This document shows positions 37,832 through 47,135 of a DNA stretch of 64,000 bases, piece after piece. The notes under the pieces are model-generated. The model saw only the letters and a list, made by a program, of their open reading frames with translations, was not told the origin of the DNA and ran no database searches. This stretch comes from Paenibacillus ottowii (lineage in GTDB: Bacteria > Bacillota > Bacilli > Paenibacillales > Paenibacillaceae), in contig NZ_VIJZ01000004.1 of assembly GCF_006874425.1 (NCBI RefSeq), positions 62,001 to 126,000 of the forward strand, read 5' to 3'. Every line of letters starts with the position of its first letter. The stretch's first letter is position 1. A program made the translations under genes and the position numbers.

Positions 37832-38527
37832 TTATAGGTCCCATACATTTCTAGCATCAGACAATAGTTTTTCACGATGGATATAAATGGTTTTAAAGCC
37901 GGTTCTAATGACTTTTTCTTTGACTAATTCCTGAAGAGCAGCTGTTACGGCTTCACGGGTGGCCCCGACCAGATTGGCAATTTCTTGATGGGAGAGAGGA
38001 AAATTGATTTTGTAATATTCATCATGGCTTTGGAGGACGAACTGATCGGACAATTTCAGCAGAACATACACAATTTTATCCTGTAAATTCCCCAAAGCCA
38101 GATGCTGGGCTAAGCTGCTCATTCCTGAGATTCTGTCACTTAATACCTGGATCATGTTCATCATAAACCGGGGATGCTGGATTAAAAAATGCTCAAATCG
38201 GTCTGTGTCCATCAAGCAGATATCGCATTCTTCAACCGTTTCTATATACAAGTCCCGTGTCCCCAGCGAAATCATGTCCATTTCACCGAATACATTTCCC
38301 TCATTGAGAATATCTAAAGTGAACTGCTTCCCATCGGCATTCAGCTTGTAGAGACGTACCTTTCCCCTTTTCACAAAATAAAGTCCCATGGAGAAGGTAT
38401 CCGGGGTTTGAATAAATGTATTTTTTGGTATAGTCGTAATGGAGGTCATTTGATCCATTTCAATTAAATCTTCTGGTGAGAGACTATGTAGCAAATTAAA
38501 TTGGGATAAGTATTGAATGCTATTCAT
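37832..38527 (-). CDS. Crp/Fnr family transcriptional regulator
   Basis: The 231-residue protein has a cyclic-nucleotide-binding-like beta roll (residues 20-120, GLYFVKRGKVRLYKLNADGK and GNVFGEMDMIS) and a winged HTH (LSHQEIANLVGATREAVTAALQEL). It lacks the N-terminal cysteines of Fnr, so no iron-sulfur sensing is expected. The ATG at 38527 follows gaggag; upstream in-frame ATGs have no site. The ligand and targets are unknown. Confidence 0.88.
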   Translation of the reverse strand: MNSIQYLSQFNLLHSLSPEDLIEMDQMTSITTIPKNTFIQTPDTFSMGLYFVKRGKVRLYKLNADGKQFTLDILNEGNVFGEMDMISLGTRDLYIETVEECDICLMDTDRFEHFLIQHPRFMMNMIQVLSDRISGMSSLAQHLALGNLQDKIVYVLLKLSDQFVLQSHDEYYKINFPLSHQEIANLVGATREAVTAALQELVKEKVIRTGFKTIYIHREKLLSDARNVWDL

Positions 38528-38723
38528 ATATTCTCCTCTTCGGTGCATGGAGTACGCAGAATCATAATACAATTATAGCTTCTGTAAGGCATTTTAACCT
38601 CTATTACTTATTTAGTTGCAGTAGGTGATTAGATGAATTATGGGGAATCAGGCGGGTTTTTGTAAAGGCAGCAATGGTATAAAATATATAAATAATAGAT
38701 ACATAGAATAGTGAGGGAATACG

Positions 38724-39806
38724 ATGATCCAATTAAAAGATATTGGCAAATTTGACGCTCTTCCAGAAATCGCAATGTATATTGTAGAAGGCAATATATC
38801 AGCTTTGCACCAGGCACTGACCGAAGGCTGGGATATCGAACAAGAAATTAAACTCAGCAAAAATATAAGGATAAGTCCCTTAGACCTTGCGCTTATTTCA
38901 CAGCGAATGGACGTGTTAAAGCTTTTGGTGGAAAAAGGGGTTCAACTCAATGCAAAAGATCGCCCTGCATTTTTAACAGCTGTTCGGTACTGCTCAGAAG
39001 AAATTGTCCGCTATGTGGTGGCCCATGGGGCCAAGCTGGACGGAAAAAATAAAGTCAAATCCGGTGCTTATGAGCAAGCCTATTATGGCAATAAAAAGAA
39101 TATCCCGCTGATTCACGAACTTGGCCTCGATATAAAGCAGCATGGGGGAGCAACGCTGCGCAACGCAGTTAGTAACCATGACCTGAACACTGTAGCACTA
39201 CTGTTGGAGCATGGTGCAGATATTAATTACAATGCCTCTGATATGGTGTATCCCTATAAAGCGACTCCTTTAACTGTAGCAGCACGAAATAATGATTTTG
39301 CGATGGTTAAGTACCTGGTAGAGCATGGGGCTGACGTGACACTGGCAGAAAAAGGTGGAGATCGGGCATATACGATTGCTGTTAGCAATAAGAACGTGGA
39401 AATGGCCGAATATCTAAAGTCTGTGGAACCGCCAGCGTTTCATAATCTGGAGAATAAACGACATGCCTTAAAAAGCTACAAGCTTCCGAAGGATCTTACA
39501 GCCTTTCTAATGGGGGATCAGCTCCGTGTAGACCTGCCAGAAAATGATTTAGGCATCCAATTTGTTGAGTTCTTCTCTTTCATTGATACGGTTGAGATGA
39601 AGGTAGGTCGGCAAAAGCTGTTGCGTTTGTCTCTAGAAGTAGATAACTATTCGGATATCCTTTTGGTGTGGAACCCCAAGTACAAGTGTCTGGGCTATTA
39701 CGATGAGGAGCATCAGGAATATGCGGATGTATGCAGCTTTGCTGAGTTCTTTGCGCAGCCGGAAGATTATCTGGAGAAGATGATTGAGGGTGAATATTTA
39801 TCATAA
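38724..39806 (+). CDS. ankyrin-repeat protein with a C-terminal domain of unknown type
   Basis: Residues 15-230 form about six ankyrin repeats (SPLDLALISQRMDVLKLLVEKG, TVALLLEHGADINYN, TPLTVAARNNDFAMVKYLVEHG). The last 120 residues form a separate acidic domain (LPKDLTAFLMGDQLRVD, YSDILLVWNPKYKCLGYYDEEH, FAEFFAQPEDYLEKM) that resembles SMI1/KNR4-type domains found in toxin immunity proteins. No signal peptide is present. No toxin gene adjoins it, so an immunity role is only a suggestion. Confidence 0.75.
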   Translation: MIQLKDIGKFDALPEIAMYIVEGNISALHQALTEGWDIEQEIKLSKNIRISPLDLALISQRMDVLKLLVEKGVQLNAKDRPAFLTAVRYCSEEIVRYVVAHGAKLDGKNKVKSGAYEQAYYGNKKNIPLIHELGLDIKQHGGATLRNAVSNHDLNTVALLLEHGADINYNASDMVYPYKATPLTVAARNNDFAMVKYLVEHGADVTLAEKGGDRAYTIAVSNKNVEMAEYLKSVEPPAFHNLENKRHALKSYKLPKDLTAFLMGDQLRVDLPENDLGIQFVEFFSFIDTVEMKVGRQKLLRLSLEVDNYSDILLVWNPKYKCLGYYDEEHQEYADVCSFAEFFAQPEDYLEKMIEGEYLS

Positions 39807-39813
39807 CAAGGTG

Positions 39814-39850
39814 AGCCATGAATGCGGTATGCACGCAGTCATGGCTCTTG
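39814..39850 (+). terminator. terminator after the ankyrin gene
   Basis: The arms gagccatga and tcatggctc are followed by ttgttatt. Confidence 0.6.
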
Positions 39851-39893
39851 TTATTAAAAGAAGGCGCAAGTGTACACAGGTATCCCATGCTTA

Positions 39894-40802
39894 TTAAGAA
39901 TGATCGCGAATAAGCTGGATGAAATTCTGGGTAGCCGCTGACAGTGGCTCATTTTTGCGAGTACAAATAGCGATTGAATTGAGAAGCTGGACATCCTCCA
40001 CATATACCCGACATAGCTCACCGCGTTCTACATATTCACGCACGACCAGTGAGGACACAAAGTTTGCACCATAACCGGCAATCACTGCGGTAATCGCCTC
40101 ATGCAGCCCTGTGAAGTTAAGTGTGACTTTGGGGGCAGGGGCATTGTAGGTTCGACATAAGGAAAACAATCTCTCTCGTGTCGAGCTTCCCTTCTCACGC
40201 ATAACAAAGGGCTCCTGCATCATTTCCAATAATGAAACCTGCTGATTCGCATACCGATGATCCGGCGCTACTACAAACCATAGCTCATCACGAAATAATT
40301 CTTCGGTCTGAATCGTATCGGAGTACTGCTCAGGCAGTCCTCCATAGATCGCCAAATCTACTTCGATATTCAATAGCTGCTGCAAGGCATCATTGGAGTT
40401 CGTGGTATGAATCGTCATTTCAACATGTTCATATTGCTGTTTGAATTTTGCGATCCAGGCCGGAATGAGGAAATGAGCCGGTAAATAAGTAGCAGCCAGC
40501 CGAATATGACCATGGGCTCCGTCACGATAATCCTGCGAAAATTGTTCGATTTGCTGCTCGACAGCAAAAAGCCGTTTGGCGAGAACAGCAAGCTTTTCAC
40601 CAGCATCGGTCAAAGCAATGCCTCTTCCCAGCGGCATGAGCAGAGTGAGGGATATTTCTCTTTCGAATTTTTTAATCTGGGCTGTTATCGCAGGTTGGCT
40701 AATATTTAATAGCTCAGAGGCACGTGTCACACTCCCTGTAGAGGCGACCACGTGAAATAAGCGTAATGCATGCAGGTTCAAGGCCGGACTCCTTTCTGAC
40801 AA
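39894..40802 (-). CDS. LysR family transcriptional regulator
   Basis: The 302-residue protein has the N-terminal HTH (GSVTRASELLNISQPAITAQIKKFE) and a two-lobed effector domain with YADIAIYGG-like sequence. It is divergent from an O-methyltransferase gene, the usual arrangement in which LysR controls its neighbour. The inverted repeat at 40864 in the spacer is a likely operator. The ligand is unknown. Confidence 0.88.
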   Translation of the reverse strand: MSERSPALNLHALRLFHVVASTGSVTRASELLNISQPAITAQIKKFEREISLTLLMPLGRGIALTDAGEKLAVLAKRLFAVEQQIEQFSQDYRDGAHGHIRLAATYLPAHFLIPAWIAKFKQQYEHVEMTIHTTNSNDALQQLLNIEVDLAIYGGLPEQYSDTIQTEELFRDELWFVVAPDHRYANQQVSLLEMMQEPFVMREKGSSTRERLFSLCRTYNAPAPKVTLNFTGLHEAITAVIAGYGANFVSSLVVREYVERGELCRVYVEDVQLLNSIAICTRKNEPLSAATQNFIQLIRDHS

Positions 40803-40863
40803 CTCATATATTTAAATTATGAATAGAGCAAAAACATATATTATTTTTATAATAGTAATTCAT

Positions 40864-40880
40864 TTACAATCAAATTGTAA
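40864..40880. promoter_or_regulatory. perfect inverted repeat in the LysR / O-methyltransferase spacer
   Basis: TTACAAT-caa-ATTGTAA is a 17-bp perfect dyad with the T-N11-A form of LysR boxes, 26 bp upstream of the methyltransferase start. Confidence 0.6.
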
Positions 40881-40905
40881 GTTAAAGCCAAAGGAGAGTG
40901 AGCAA

Positions 40906-41577
40906 ATGCATTCAACGAATACGTGGGAACAAGTAGATCAGTATATCTCGAAGCGTCTTATTCCGCATGATGCTGTCTTGGAAAAGGTATTGGTTACTAA
41001 CCAACAGGCAGGATTACCTCCGCATGATGTGTCGCCTAATCAGGGAAAGCTATTAAATATCTTAGCTCAAATGCAAGGCGCACGACGTGTGTTGGAGATT
41101 GGTACCTTGGGAGGCTACAGTACAATCTGGCTGGGTAGGGCGTTGCCGACAGATGGAAAAATAGTTACGCTGGAAGCCCATCCGGTTCATGCTAAAATCG
41201 CTCGGTCGAATATATCGTTGGCTCAGTTGGATAGAATGGTGGAACTTCGAGAGGGAGACGCATTGGAGCAGTTGACACAAATGAAGGAGGAGGGCGTTGC
41301 ACCTTTTGATCTCATTTTTATTGATGCGGATAAACCCAATAATCCATTATATCTGGAGTGGGCACTTCGTTTTTCACGTTCTGGCACCGTTATTATCGGG
41401 GACAATGTTGTCCGTGAAGGGGAGATCATTCAAGCTTACAGCACAGATCCTCGTGTGCAGGGCGTAAGAAAGTTTTATGATTTGCTGGCTGAGGAATCGA
41501 GAATTACAGCTACAGCCATTCAGACCGTGGGGAGCAAGGGATATGATGGTTTCGTTATTGGAATCGTTAAGGACTGA
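40906..41577 (+). CDS. class I SAM-dependent O-methyltransferase (family 3)
   Basis: The 223-residue protein has the SAM-binding loop VLEIGTLGGYSTIWLGRAL, the EAHPVHAKIARSNI acidic position and the metal-binding DLIFIDADKPNN loop of catechol/caffeoyl-CoA-type O-methyltransferases. IIGDNVVREG completes the metal site. The ATG at 40906 follows aaaggagag. It probably methylates a catechol-like substrate or tRNA hydroxyuridine, as YrrM relatives do; the substrate is not decided. Confidence 0.88.
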   Translation: MHSTNTWEQVDQYISKRLIPHDAVLEKVLVTNQQAGLPPHDVSPNQGKLLNILAQMQGARRVLEIGTLGGYSTIWLGRALPTDGKIVTLEAHPVHAKIARSNISLAQLDRMVELREGDALEQLTQMKEEGVAPFDLIFIDADKPNNPLYLEWALRFSRSGTVIIGDNVVREGEIIQAYSTDPRVQGVRKFYDLLAEESRITATAIQTVGSKGYDGFVIGIVKD

Positions 41578-41599
41578 GTGTCAGGGACGTTAAGCGTCC

Positions 41600-41644
41600 A
41601 AAGAGCTAAACACTGAGGAAGAAGTCCTGGTGTTTAGCTCTTTT
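41600..41644 (+). terminator. terminator after the O-methyltransferase gene
   Basis: The stem aaagagctaaacac / gtgtttagctcttt is followed by T residues. The further 280 bp up to fruR hold the cre-like site and AT-rich sequence with no gene. Confidence 0.85.
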
Positions 41645-41788
41645 CTAACTGAATAAGGCTGGGACGAATGGCACGTAGAATGGTAAAATAGTGCTGATTG
41701 AAGTGTCAGAACGTTTTTGAATGTTTACTGCTGAATTTCCATGTAAGAAGAATGAATTTACATAAAAGCAGATGAAATTTCTTTGAAA

Positions 41789-41802
41789 TGTAAACGCAAT
41801 CA
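41789..41802 (+). promoter_or_regulatory. candidate cre site of the fru operon
   Basis: TGTAAACGCAATCA matches the CcpA consensus TGWAARCGYTWNCW at all but one position, 133 bp upstream of fruR. Confidence 0.55.
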
Positions 41803-41934
41803 TGCTGATTAGAGCAGGAATTCACCATTTTGTAAAAAAATGAAGTTGGAATGAATTTTTTTGAATCTTTTTGAAGAAAAATGATTGTTTTTTGCTAGGT
41901 TTGTGGTACGATAAGAACAGTTGGGGGAATGAAG

Positions 41935-42681
41935 ATGCTGACGGAAGAAAGATACAAGTTAATAATACAGCGCTTACAAGAGCGTGGTGTTGTAAAGTTG
42001 CAGGAATTGGCTGATCTCTTGGGAGCTTCTGAGTCAACAATTCGGCGTGATTTGATAGATCTTGAAGGCCGTCAGTTGTTAAAGCGGATTCATGGAGGGG
42101 CAACCTTGCTGAATCAGAAAAGTCAGGAACCCGGCATGGAAGAAAAAACGTTCAAAAACGTTCAACAAAAAAACGCAGTCGCCCGTATGGCAGCTAAAGA
42201 AATTTTAGATGGTGAATGTATCTATCTGGATGCGGGAACAACAACGATGGCGATGATTCCTTACATTGAGGCTAAAGACGTGACGGTCGTGACAAACGGT
42301 CTCTCCCACGTAGAAGCACTGGTAAGCAAACGAATTAGAAGCTATCTACTGGGAGGGATGATGAAAATTCATACCAAAGCCGTAATCGGGAGTATTGCCC
42401 TACAGAATCTGGACAATTTTCGATTCGACAAGTGCTTTCTGGGAACGAACGGGGTAGATGTGGAGATGGGGTATACGACTCCTGATCCAGAAGAGGCGCT
42501 GATCAAGCGGCGTGCCCATCAGCTGTCCGGCAAAACATATGTATTGGCCGACTCCAGCAAAATTGGAGAAGTCACGTTCGCCAAACTATTCGATCTCAAG
42601 GAAGCTGTCCTTATTACTGAATCGGTGCCAGAACGTTCACGCCGAACTATAGCTCAGAAAACTAAGATAATCGAGGGATAA
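41935..42681 (+). CDS. fruR: DeoR family repressor of the fructose operon
   Basis: FruR represses the operon until fructose 1-phosphate releases it. The 248-residue protein has the DeoR HTH (VVKLQELADLLGASESTIRRDL) followed by the conserved LEGRQLLKRIHGGA. A sugar-phosphate-binding isomerase-like domain follows, with YLDAGTTTMAMIP and the C-terminal VLADSSKIGEV. ATG 41935 is spaced better from ttggggga than ATG 41929. It heads fruR-fruK-fruA with gaps of 2 and 67 bp. Confidence 0.92.
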   Translation: MLTEERYKLIIQRLQERGVVKLQELADLLGASESTIRRDLIDLEGRQLLKRIHGGATLLNQKSQEPGMEEKTFKNVQQKNAVARMAAKEILDGECIYLDAGTTTMAMIPYIEAKDVTVVTNGLSHVEALVSKRIRSYLLGGMMKIHTKAVIGSIALQNLDNFRFDKCFLGTNGVDVEMGYTTPDPEEALIKRRAHQLSGKTYVLADSSKIGEVTFAKLFDLKEAVLITESVPERSRRTIAQKTKIIEG

Positions 42682-42683
42682 CA

Positions 42684-43595
42684 ATGATATATACAGTAAC
42701 ACTGAACCCTTCCATTGATTATATCGTGGAAGTCGACGATTTGAAGCTCGGTGATTTGAACCGGATGAAACGTGATCTAAAACTGCCAGGAGGCAAGGGA
42801 ATTAACGTATCACGTATATTGAACCAACTGGGAGCAGACAGCACGGCGATTGGTTTTCTCGGAGGTTTCACAGGCAGGTTTATCGACGATACATTGCGGG
42901 AAGAATCCATTAAAACTGATTTTGTAATGATCGAAGATGATACACGGATCAACATTAAGCTTAAGCATGGTGATGAAACAGAAATTAACGGTTTGGGACC
43001 TGCGATTCGTGAGCAAGAGGCCGATGCATTGGTACACAAGCTGGCAAGTCTCCAAAAGAATGACATTGTCGTCCTGTCGGGAAGTATCCCGCCATCCCTT
43101 GGAGGAGACTTCTACGAACGATTGATTCGCGTGTGTCAGGACACCGGGGCTGAATTCGTCATCGACACTACAGGTGAAGCGCTGATGAAGGCTTTGGTTC
43201 ATAAGCCGTTGCTCATTAAGCCCAATCATCATGAGCTGGCTGAGTTGTTTGGCGTAACTATTCATTCAGAGGAGGAGATCGTCACTTACGGTCGTAAACT
43301 GCTGGAAGCAGGTGCAAAAAATGTACTCATTTCCATGGCAGGAGAAGGAGCTTTGTTCATTACAGCTGATGAAGTGTATCACGCAAATGTACCAGCAGGA
43401 ACGGTGAAAAATTCTGTAGGCGCAGGTGACTCTATGATTGCTGGATTTGTAGGTACGCTGGCTCTTCATGGCGATCCGATCGAAGCCTTCCGCGCGGGAG
43501 TGGCTTCCGGAAGCGCAACTGCGTTCTCCGATGATCTGGCTACGAGAGAGAAAATTGAACAATTACGGCCGCAAGTCACAATTTCAAAACGGTAA
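42684..43595 (+). CDS. fruK: 1-phosphofructokinase
   Basis: FruK phosphorylates fructose 1-phosphate to fructose 1,6-bisphosphate. The 303-residue PfkB-family protein has TLNPSIDYIV, LPGGKGINVSRIL, SGSIPPSLGG, KPNHHELAELFG and the catalytic GAGDSMIAGF near the C-terminus. It starts 2 bp after fruR, with the ribosome binding site inside the fruR end. Confidence 0.95.
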   Translation: MIYTVTLNPSIDYIVEVDDLKLGDLNRMKRDLKLPGGKGINVSRILNQLGADSTAIGFLGGFTGRFIDDTLREESIKTDFVMIEDDTRINIKLKHGDETEINGLGPAIREQEADALVHKLASLQKNDIVVLSGSIPPSLGGDFYERLIRVCQDTGAEFVIDTTGEALMKALVHKPLLIKPNHHELAELFGVTIHSEEEIVTYGRKLLEAGAKNVLISMAGEGALFITADEVYHANVPAGTVKNSVGAGDSMIAGFVGTLALHGDPIEAFRAGVASGSATAFSDDLATREKIEQLRPQVTISKR

Positions 43596-43662
43596 TCCGG
43601 CTGCATCATGAGCTTATTATGCGTGTGTATACACGCTGACCGAACTTAGGAGAGTGTGAACA

Positions 43663-45591
43663 ATGAGAATAACAGACCTGATGATTAAAGAAACGATGAT
43701 CATGGACCTGCAGGCAACGACAAAGGATGGGGCGATTGAGGAACTCATCGCCAGTCTCGAAGCAAGCGGGCGTATTAATGACCGGGCCTTGTTCAAAGAA
43801 ATGATTTACAAACGCGAAGCCGAATCCAGCACTGGAATCGGCGGCGGTATTGCGATGCCGCATGCCAAGACCAAAGCTGTGAATGAAGCGACCGTTGTAT
43901 TTGCCAAAAGCAGTAAAGGCGTAGAATTCGAATCGTTGGACGGCGAGCCAGCGAAAGTATTCTTTATGATTGCAGCTCCAGAGGGAGCAGCGAATACGCA
44001 TCTTCGCACACTGGCTGCTCTTTCGCGGTTGCTCATTGATACCGATTTCATCGATAAACTGATGAACACGCAAACACCAGATGAAGTAACAGAGCTATTT
44101 GATACCAAACAGGCTGAAGAAGAAGCTGCCAAGAAAGCCAAAGAGGCCAAGAAAGAGGCAGCCAAAGCACAGCAAACACCGGAGGTAATCGTTGGCAACC
44201 CAGATTCTGACGAGTTTGTGGTTGCGGTGACCGCTTGTCCTACTGGGATTGCGCACACGTTTATGGCTGAAGACGCTCTCATTAAGAAAGCGAAAGAGAT
44301 GGGTGTCAATATCCGGGTAGAAACGAACGGCTCGGAAGGCGCACAAAACGTGCTGACAGCGGATGAAATTCGCCGTGCCAAAGGTGTCATTGTTGCAGCT
44401 GACAAGAAGGTTGAAATGGCCAGATTTGACGGTAAACCTGTATTGCAAAGACCGGTAAGTGACGGTATCCGTAAATCTGAAGAATTGATTCGCAAAGCGC
44501 TGAACGGTGATGCGCCAATTTACCGTAGTGAAGGCAAAGGCAGCGCTGAAGACTCGAAAGCCGAGAAGACCAGCGTGGGCAGTAAAATTTATAAGGATTT
44601 AATGAACGGGATTTCTCATATGTTGCCATTCGTTGTCGGTGGGGGGATTTTGTTAGCGATTTCCTTCTTGATTGAACAAGTGGCAGGAGAAGATAATGTA
44701 TTTTTCCAACTGCTGCAAACGATTGGCGGAGGAACAGGTGCATTCCACTTCCTGATTCCAATACTGGCCGGATTTATCGCAATGAGTATTGGAGACCGTC
44801 CGGCACTGATGCCAGGTATGGTCGGTGGTTTGATGGCTGTAAACTCCAATGCAGGCTTCCTCGGCGGTCTGGCAGCTGGTTTCATGGCCGGTTATGTAGT
44901 TATCTTCCTGCGTAAAGCTCTGGCGGGTCTGCCGAAAGCTCTGGATGGTTTAAAACCGATCTTGTTATACCCTGTATTTGGACTCCTAATTTCAGGCGCT
45001 ATTATGTTCTACCTGTTTGATCCGATTTTCGGTGGTATTAATACGTGGCTTGTCAATGTTTTGAACAATTTGGGAACAGGTAATGCAGTTATTTTGGGTC
45101 TGATTCTGGGCGGAATGATGTCGATCGATATGGGTGGACCTTTCAACAAAGCAGCTTACGCATTTTCGATCGGTGTCTTTACTTCCAGCGGTAACACAAA
45201 CGGGGCTATGATGGCAGCTGTTATGGCTGGCGGTATGGTACCACCACTGGCGATTGCACTGGCTTCGACGTTCTTCAAAAATAAGTTTACCGAGCAAGAA
45301 CGCAAGTCTGGCTTGACAAACTATGTACTCGGATTGTCTTTCATTACGGAAGGTGCCATTCCATTCGCGGCTGCTGATCCTCTGCGTGTCCTGACCTCTT
45401 GTATTGTAGGTTCAGCGATCGCTGGTGGTCTGACGCAACTCTGGAAAATCAATCTTCCAGCTCCACATGGCGGGATTTTTGTAGCAGCTCTTGCCAATCA
45501 TGCTTTGCTATTCTTGCTTGCAGTGGCGATTGGGGCCGTGATTTCTGCGCTCATTTTGGGACTGTGGAAAAAACCAGTCGAAGCGAAATAA
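43663..45591 (+). CDS. fruA: PTS fructose transporter EIIABC
   Basis: FruA imports and phosphorylates fructose to fructose 1-phosphate. The 642-residue protein has EIIA (residues 1-145, active His67 in IAMPHAKTK), an Ala/Lys-rich linker, EIIB (about 185-280, active Cys192 in TACPTGIAHTF) and a membrane EIIC (about 305-635, with GDRPALMPGMVGG and MSIDMGGPFNKAAYAFS). This domain order is that of the Bacillus enzyme. It is the last gene of the operon. Confidence 0.95.
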   Translation: MRITDLMIKETMIMDLQATTKDGAIEELIASLEASGRINDRALFKEMIYKREAESSTGIGGGIAMPHAKTKAVNEATVVFAKSSKGVEFESLDGEPAKVFFMIAAPEGAANTHLRTLAALSRLLIDTDFIDKLMNTQTPDEVTELFDTKQAEEEAAKKAKEAKKEAAKAQQTPEVIVGNPDSDEFVVAVTACPTGIAHTFMAEDALIKKAKEMGVNIRVETNGSEGAQNVLTADEIRRAKGVIVAADKKVEMARFDGKPVLQRPVSDGIRKSEELIRKALNGDAPIYRSEGKGSAEDSKAEKTSVGSKIYKDLMNGISHMLPFVVGGGILLAISFLIEQVAGEDNVFFQLLQTIGGGTGAFHFLIPILAGFIAMSIGDRPALMPGMVGGLMAVNSNAGFLGGLAAGFMAGYVVIFLRKALAGLPKALDGLKPILLYPVFGLLISGAIMFYLFDPIFGGINTWLVNVLNNLGTGNAVILGLILGGMMSIDMGGPFNKAAYAFSIGVFTSSGNTNGAMMAAVMAGGMVPPLAIALASTFFKNKFTEQERKSGLTNYVLGLSFITEGAIPFAAADPLRVLTSCIVGSAIAGGLTQLWKINLPAPHGGIFVAALANHALLFLLAVAIGAVISALILGLWKKPVEAK

Positions 45592-45662
45592 CGAGCATCA
45601 CCATAGCATCACCAGAGTATCAAAAAAAAAGAGGAAAACATCTCCTTGGCCTTTCAAATAGT

Positions 45663-45705
45663 AAAGCCGCTAAACACAGGTTTCTGAGTGTTTAGCGGCT
45701 TTTTC
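45663..45705 (+). terminator. terminator of the fru operon
   Basis: The stem aaagccgctaaacac / gtgtttagcggcttt is perfect and is followed by T residues. Confidence 0.9.
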
Positions 45706-45760
45706 TTTATGGTAAGGCGTCGCCTCTGCCCATATAAGCTTATTAGTGGTTATGGCATTG

Positions 45761-46636
45761 CTATAACCTACAAAGCTCCTTAACCAACTCCATAAACAGC
45801 CTTCTGGCCGAAGTCAGATATTGGGGTTGCTGATTGTTTTGTAACAGTCCAATGGGGATATTCGGGTCTGATAACTGGAGAGGGATGGTGACCAGTTCCT
45901 CCGGCAAAGGCATTGACGACAGAACCACTCCAACCGAAGGGATCGTACTTACGAATGAGGGAATAGACGAGATTTGACTGACGGTATAAAAAAATGGCAT
46001 CGACCGGAAGCGGGAAAGCTCTTTCTCCAGCCGTATATGGTACAGGCAGTTCTTACCTCCAACGATAAGCGGGTACTCATACAGATCTTCGAGCTGAAGC
46101 CCATTTTTTGCCGCGAAGGGATGACTGCGGGACACGATAAAAGCAATTTGTTCGTGATATAAAGGTTCGAAATGTAAGGATGGAACCGAGTGAGGTTCTC
46201 CGGAAATTGCAAAATCGAGTGTGCCGTCCACCAAAGCTTTTGAGAGCGTATCCGTGTTCCCCACTGTAAAATGGCACGTAATATTCGGTTTATGCTCCCG
46301 AAATTGTCGTAGAATCAAAGGCAGTGCGGTAGTAGCCACAGTTTCAATCACGCCGATATGGAGCGTGCCAATCTCTTCTTTTTTCAGTGATTTCGCTTGG
46401 TCTATTACAAAATTCCAATGCTGAATAAGTCCGTCAACCTCTTCGGCATATATTTTTCCTGAGGCGGTTAATTCTGCATCCCAGCCTCTTTTAAAAAGCT
46501 GAAATCCCAGCTCTTTCTCCAGCCTTTGGATTTGGTTCGTGACTGTAGATTGTGCGTAGTTTAATTTGGCGGCAGCCTTGGAGAAGGTTCCTTCTTCAAT
46601 AATAGTACGAAACGTAGTTAACTCTTTCAGATCCAT
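45761..46636 (-). CDS. LysR family transcriptional regulator
   Basis: The 291-residue protein has the HTH in GTFSKAAAKLNYAQSTVTNQIQRLEKELG, described by its Ala-Ala-x-x-Leu and Gln-Ser-x-Val parts, and a normal effector domain (LHIGVIETVATTALPLIL). It is divergent from the tautomerase gene, and an inverted repeat lies in between. The likely target is the tautomerase/decarboxylase-like pair. Confidence 0.88.
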   Translation of the reverse strand: MDLKELTTFRTIIEEGTFSKAAAKLNYAQSTVTNQIQRLEKELGFQLFKRGWDAELTASGKIYAEEVDGLIQHWNFVIDQAKSLKKEEIGTLHIGVIETVATTALPLILRQFREHKPNITCHFTVGNTDTLSKALVDGTLDFAISGEPHSVPSLHFEPLYHEQIAFIVSRSHPFAAKNGLQLEDLYEYPLIVGGKNCLYHIRLEKELSRFRSMPFFYTVSQISSIPSFVSTIPSVGVVLSSMPLPEELVTIPLQLSDPNIPIGLLQNNQQPQYLTSARRLFMELVKELCRL

Positions 46637-46658
46637 GCGAACTCATTCCTATCGGTAA

Positions 46659-46688
46659 AATTGAATATATTTATGATTATTTTCAATT
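46659..46688. promoter_or_regulatory. inverted repeat in the LysR / tautomerase spacer
   Basis: AATTGAA and TTCAATT are separated by 16 bp in an AT-rich divergent promoter region. This is a candidate LysR operator. Confidence 0.45.
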
Positions 46689-46748
46689 ATACAGATAAAG
46701 ATAAGGGGAGTACAATCATCTTATCCCAACGGATAGGAGAGAATGAAT

Positions 46749-47135
46749 ATGCCCTTTGTAAAAGTAAGCTACATGGAGCAGCAATACACAGAGCAAGAGC
46801 TGCCTGGCATTAGCCGCTGTATCATGAATGCTTTAATCGAACATTTTCAGGTCCCGCCCAAGGATTACTTTCAGGTTTTTCATGCCCATAGGGCGAGCGA
46901 GTTTTATTATAGTCCCGACTATTTGAATGTACCCAGAACAGGCAAGCTGCTGTACATCCAAATTACGATGGGATCGGGTAGAACTACCGAACAAAAAAAG
47001 AGTTTTTATCAAAGGTTAGCCGATCTCATCTCTATTGAATGTAAAGTTAGACCGGAGGATGTATTTGTGACACTGATAGAGACTGAATTAGAGGATTGGT
47101 CCTTTGGCAACGGACTTGCCCAAATGATCTTATGA
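46749..47135 (+). CDS. tautomerase superfamily protein
   Basis: The 128-residue protein starts with Met-Pro-Phe-Val-Lys. Removal of Met exposes the catalytic Pro1 of 4-oxalocrotonate tautomerase-like enzymes, which decides for ATG 46749 over ATG 46743. It is about twice the size of the short 4-OT form, like the cis-CaaD/MSAD-type or YusQ-like groups. A conserved Arg lies in FHAHRASEFYY. The ribosome binding site is ggatagga. The next gene overlaps its stop, so the two are coupled. Confidence 0.82.
   Translation: MPFVKVSYMEQQYTEQELPGISRCIMNALIEHFQVPPKDYFQVFHAHRASEFYYSPDYLNVPRTGKLLYIQITMGSGRTTEQKKSFYQRLADLISIECKVRPEDVFVTLIETELEDWSFGNGLAQMIL

Noticed and set aside
43806..44495. Open frame of 229 codons opposite fruA
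   Set aside because: Its Ser/Ala-rich translation mirrors the EIIA-EIIB coding sequence and has no start signal or motif.
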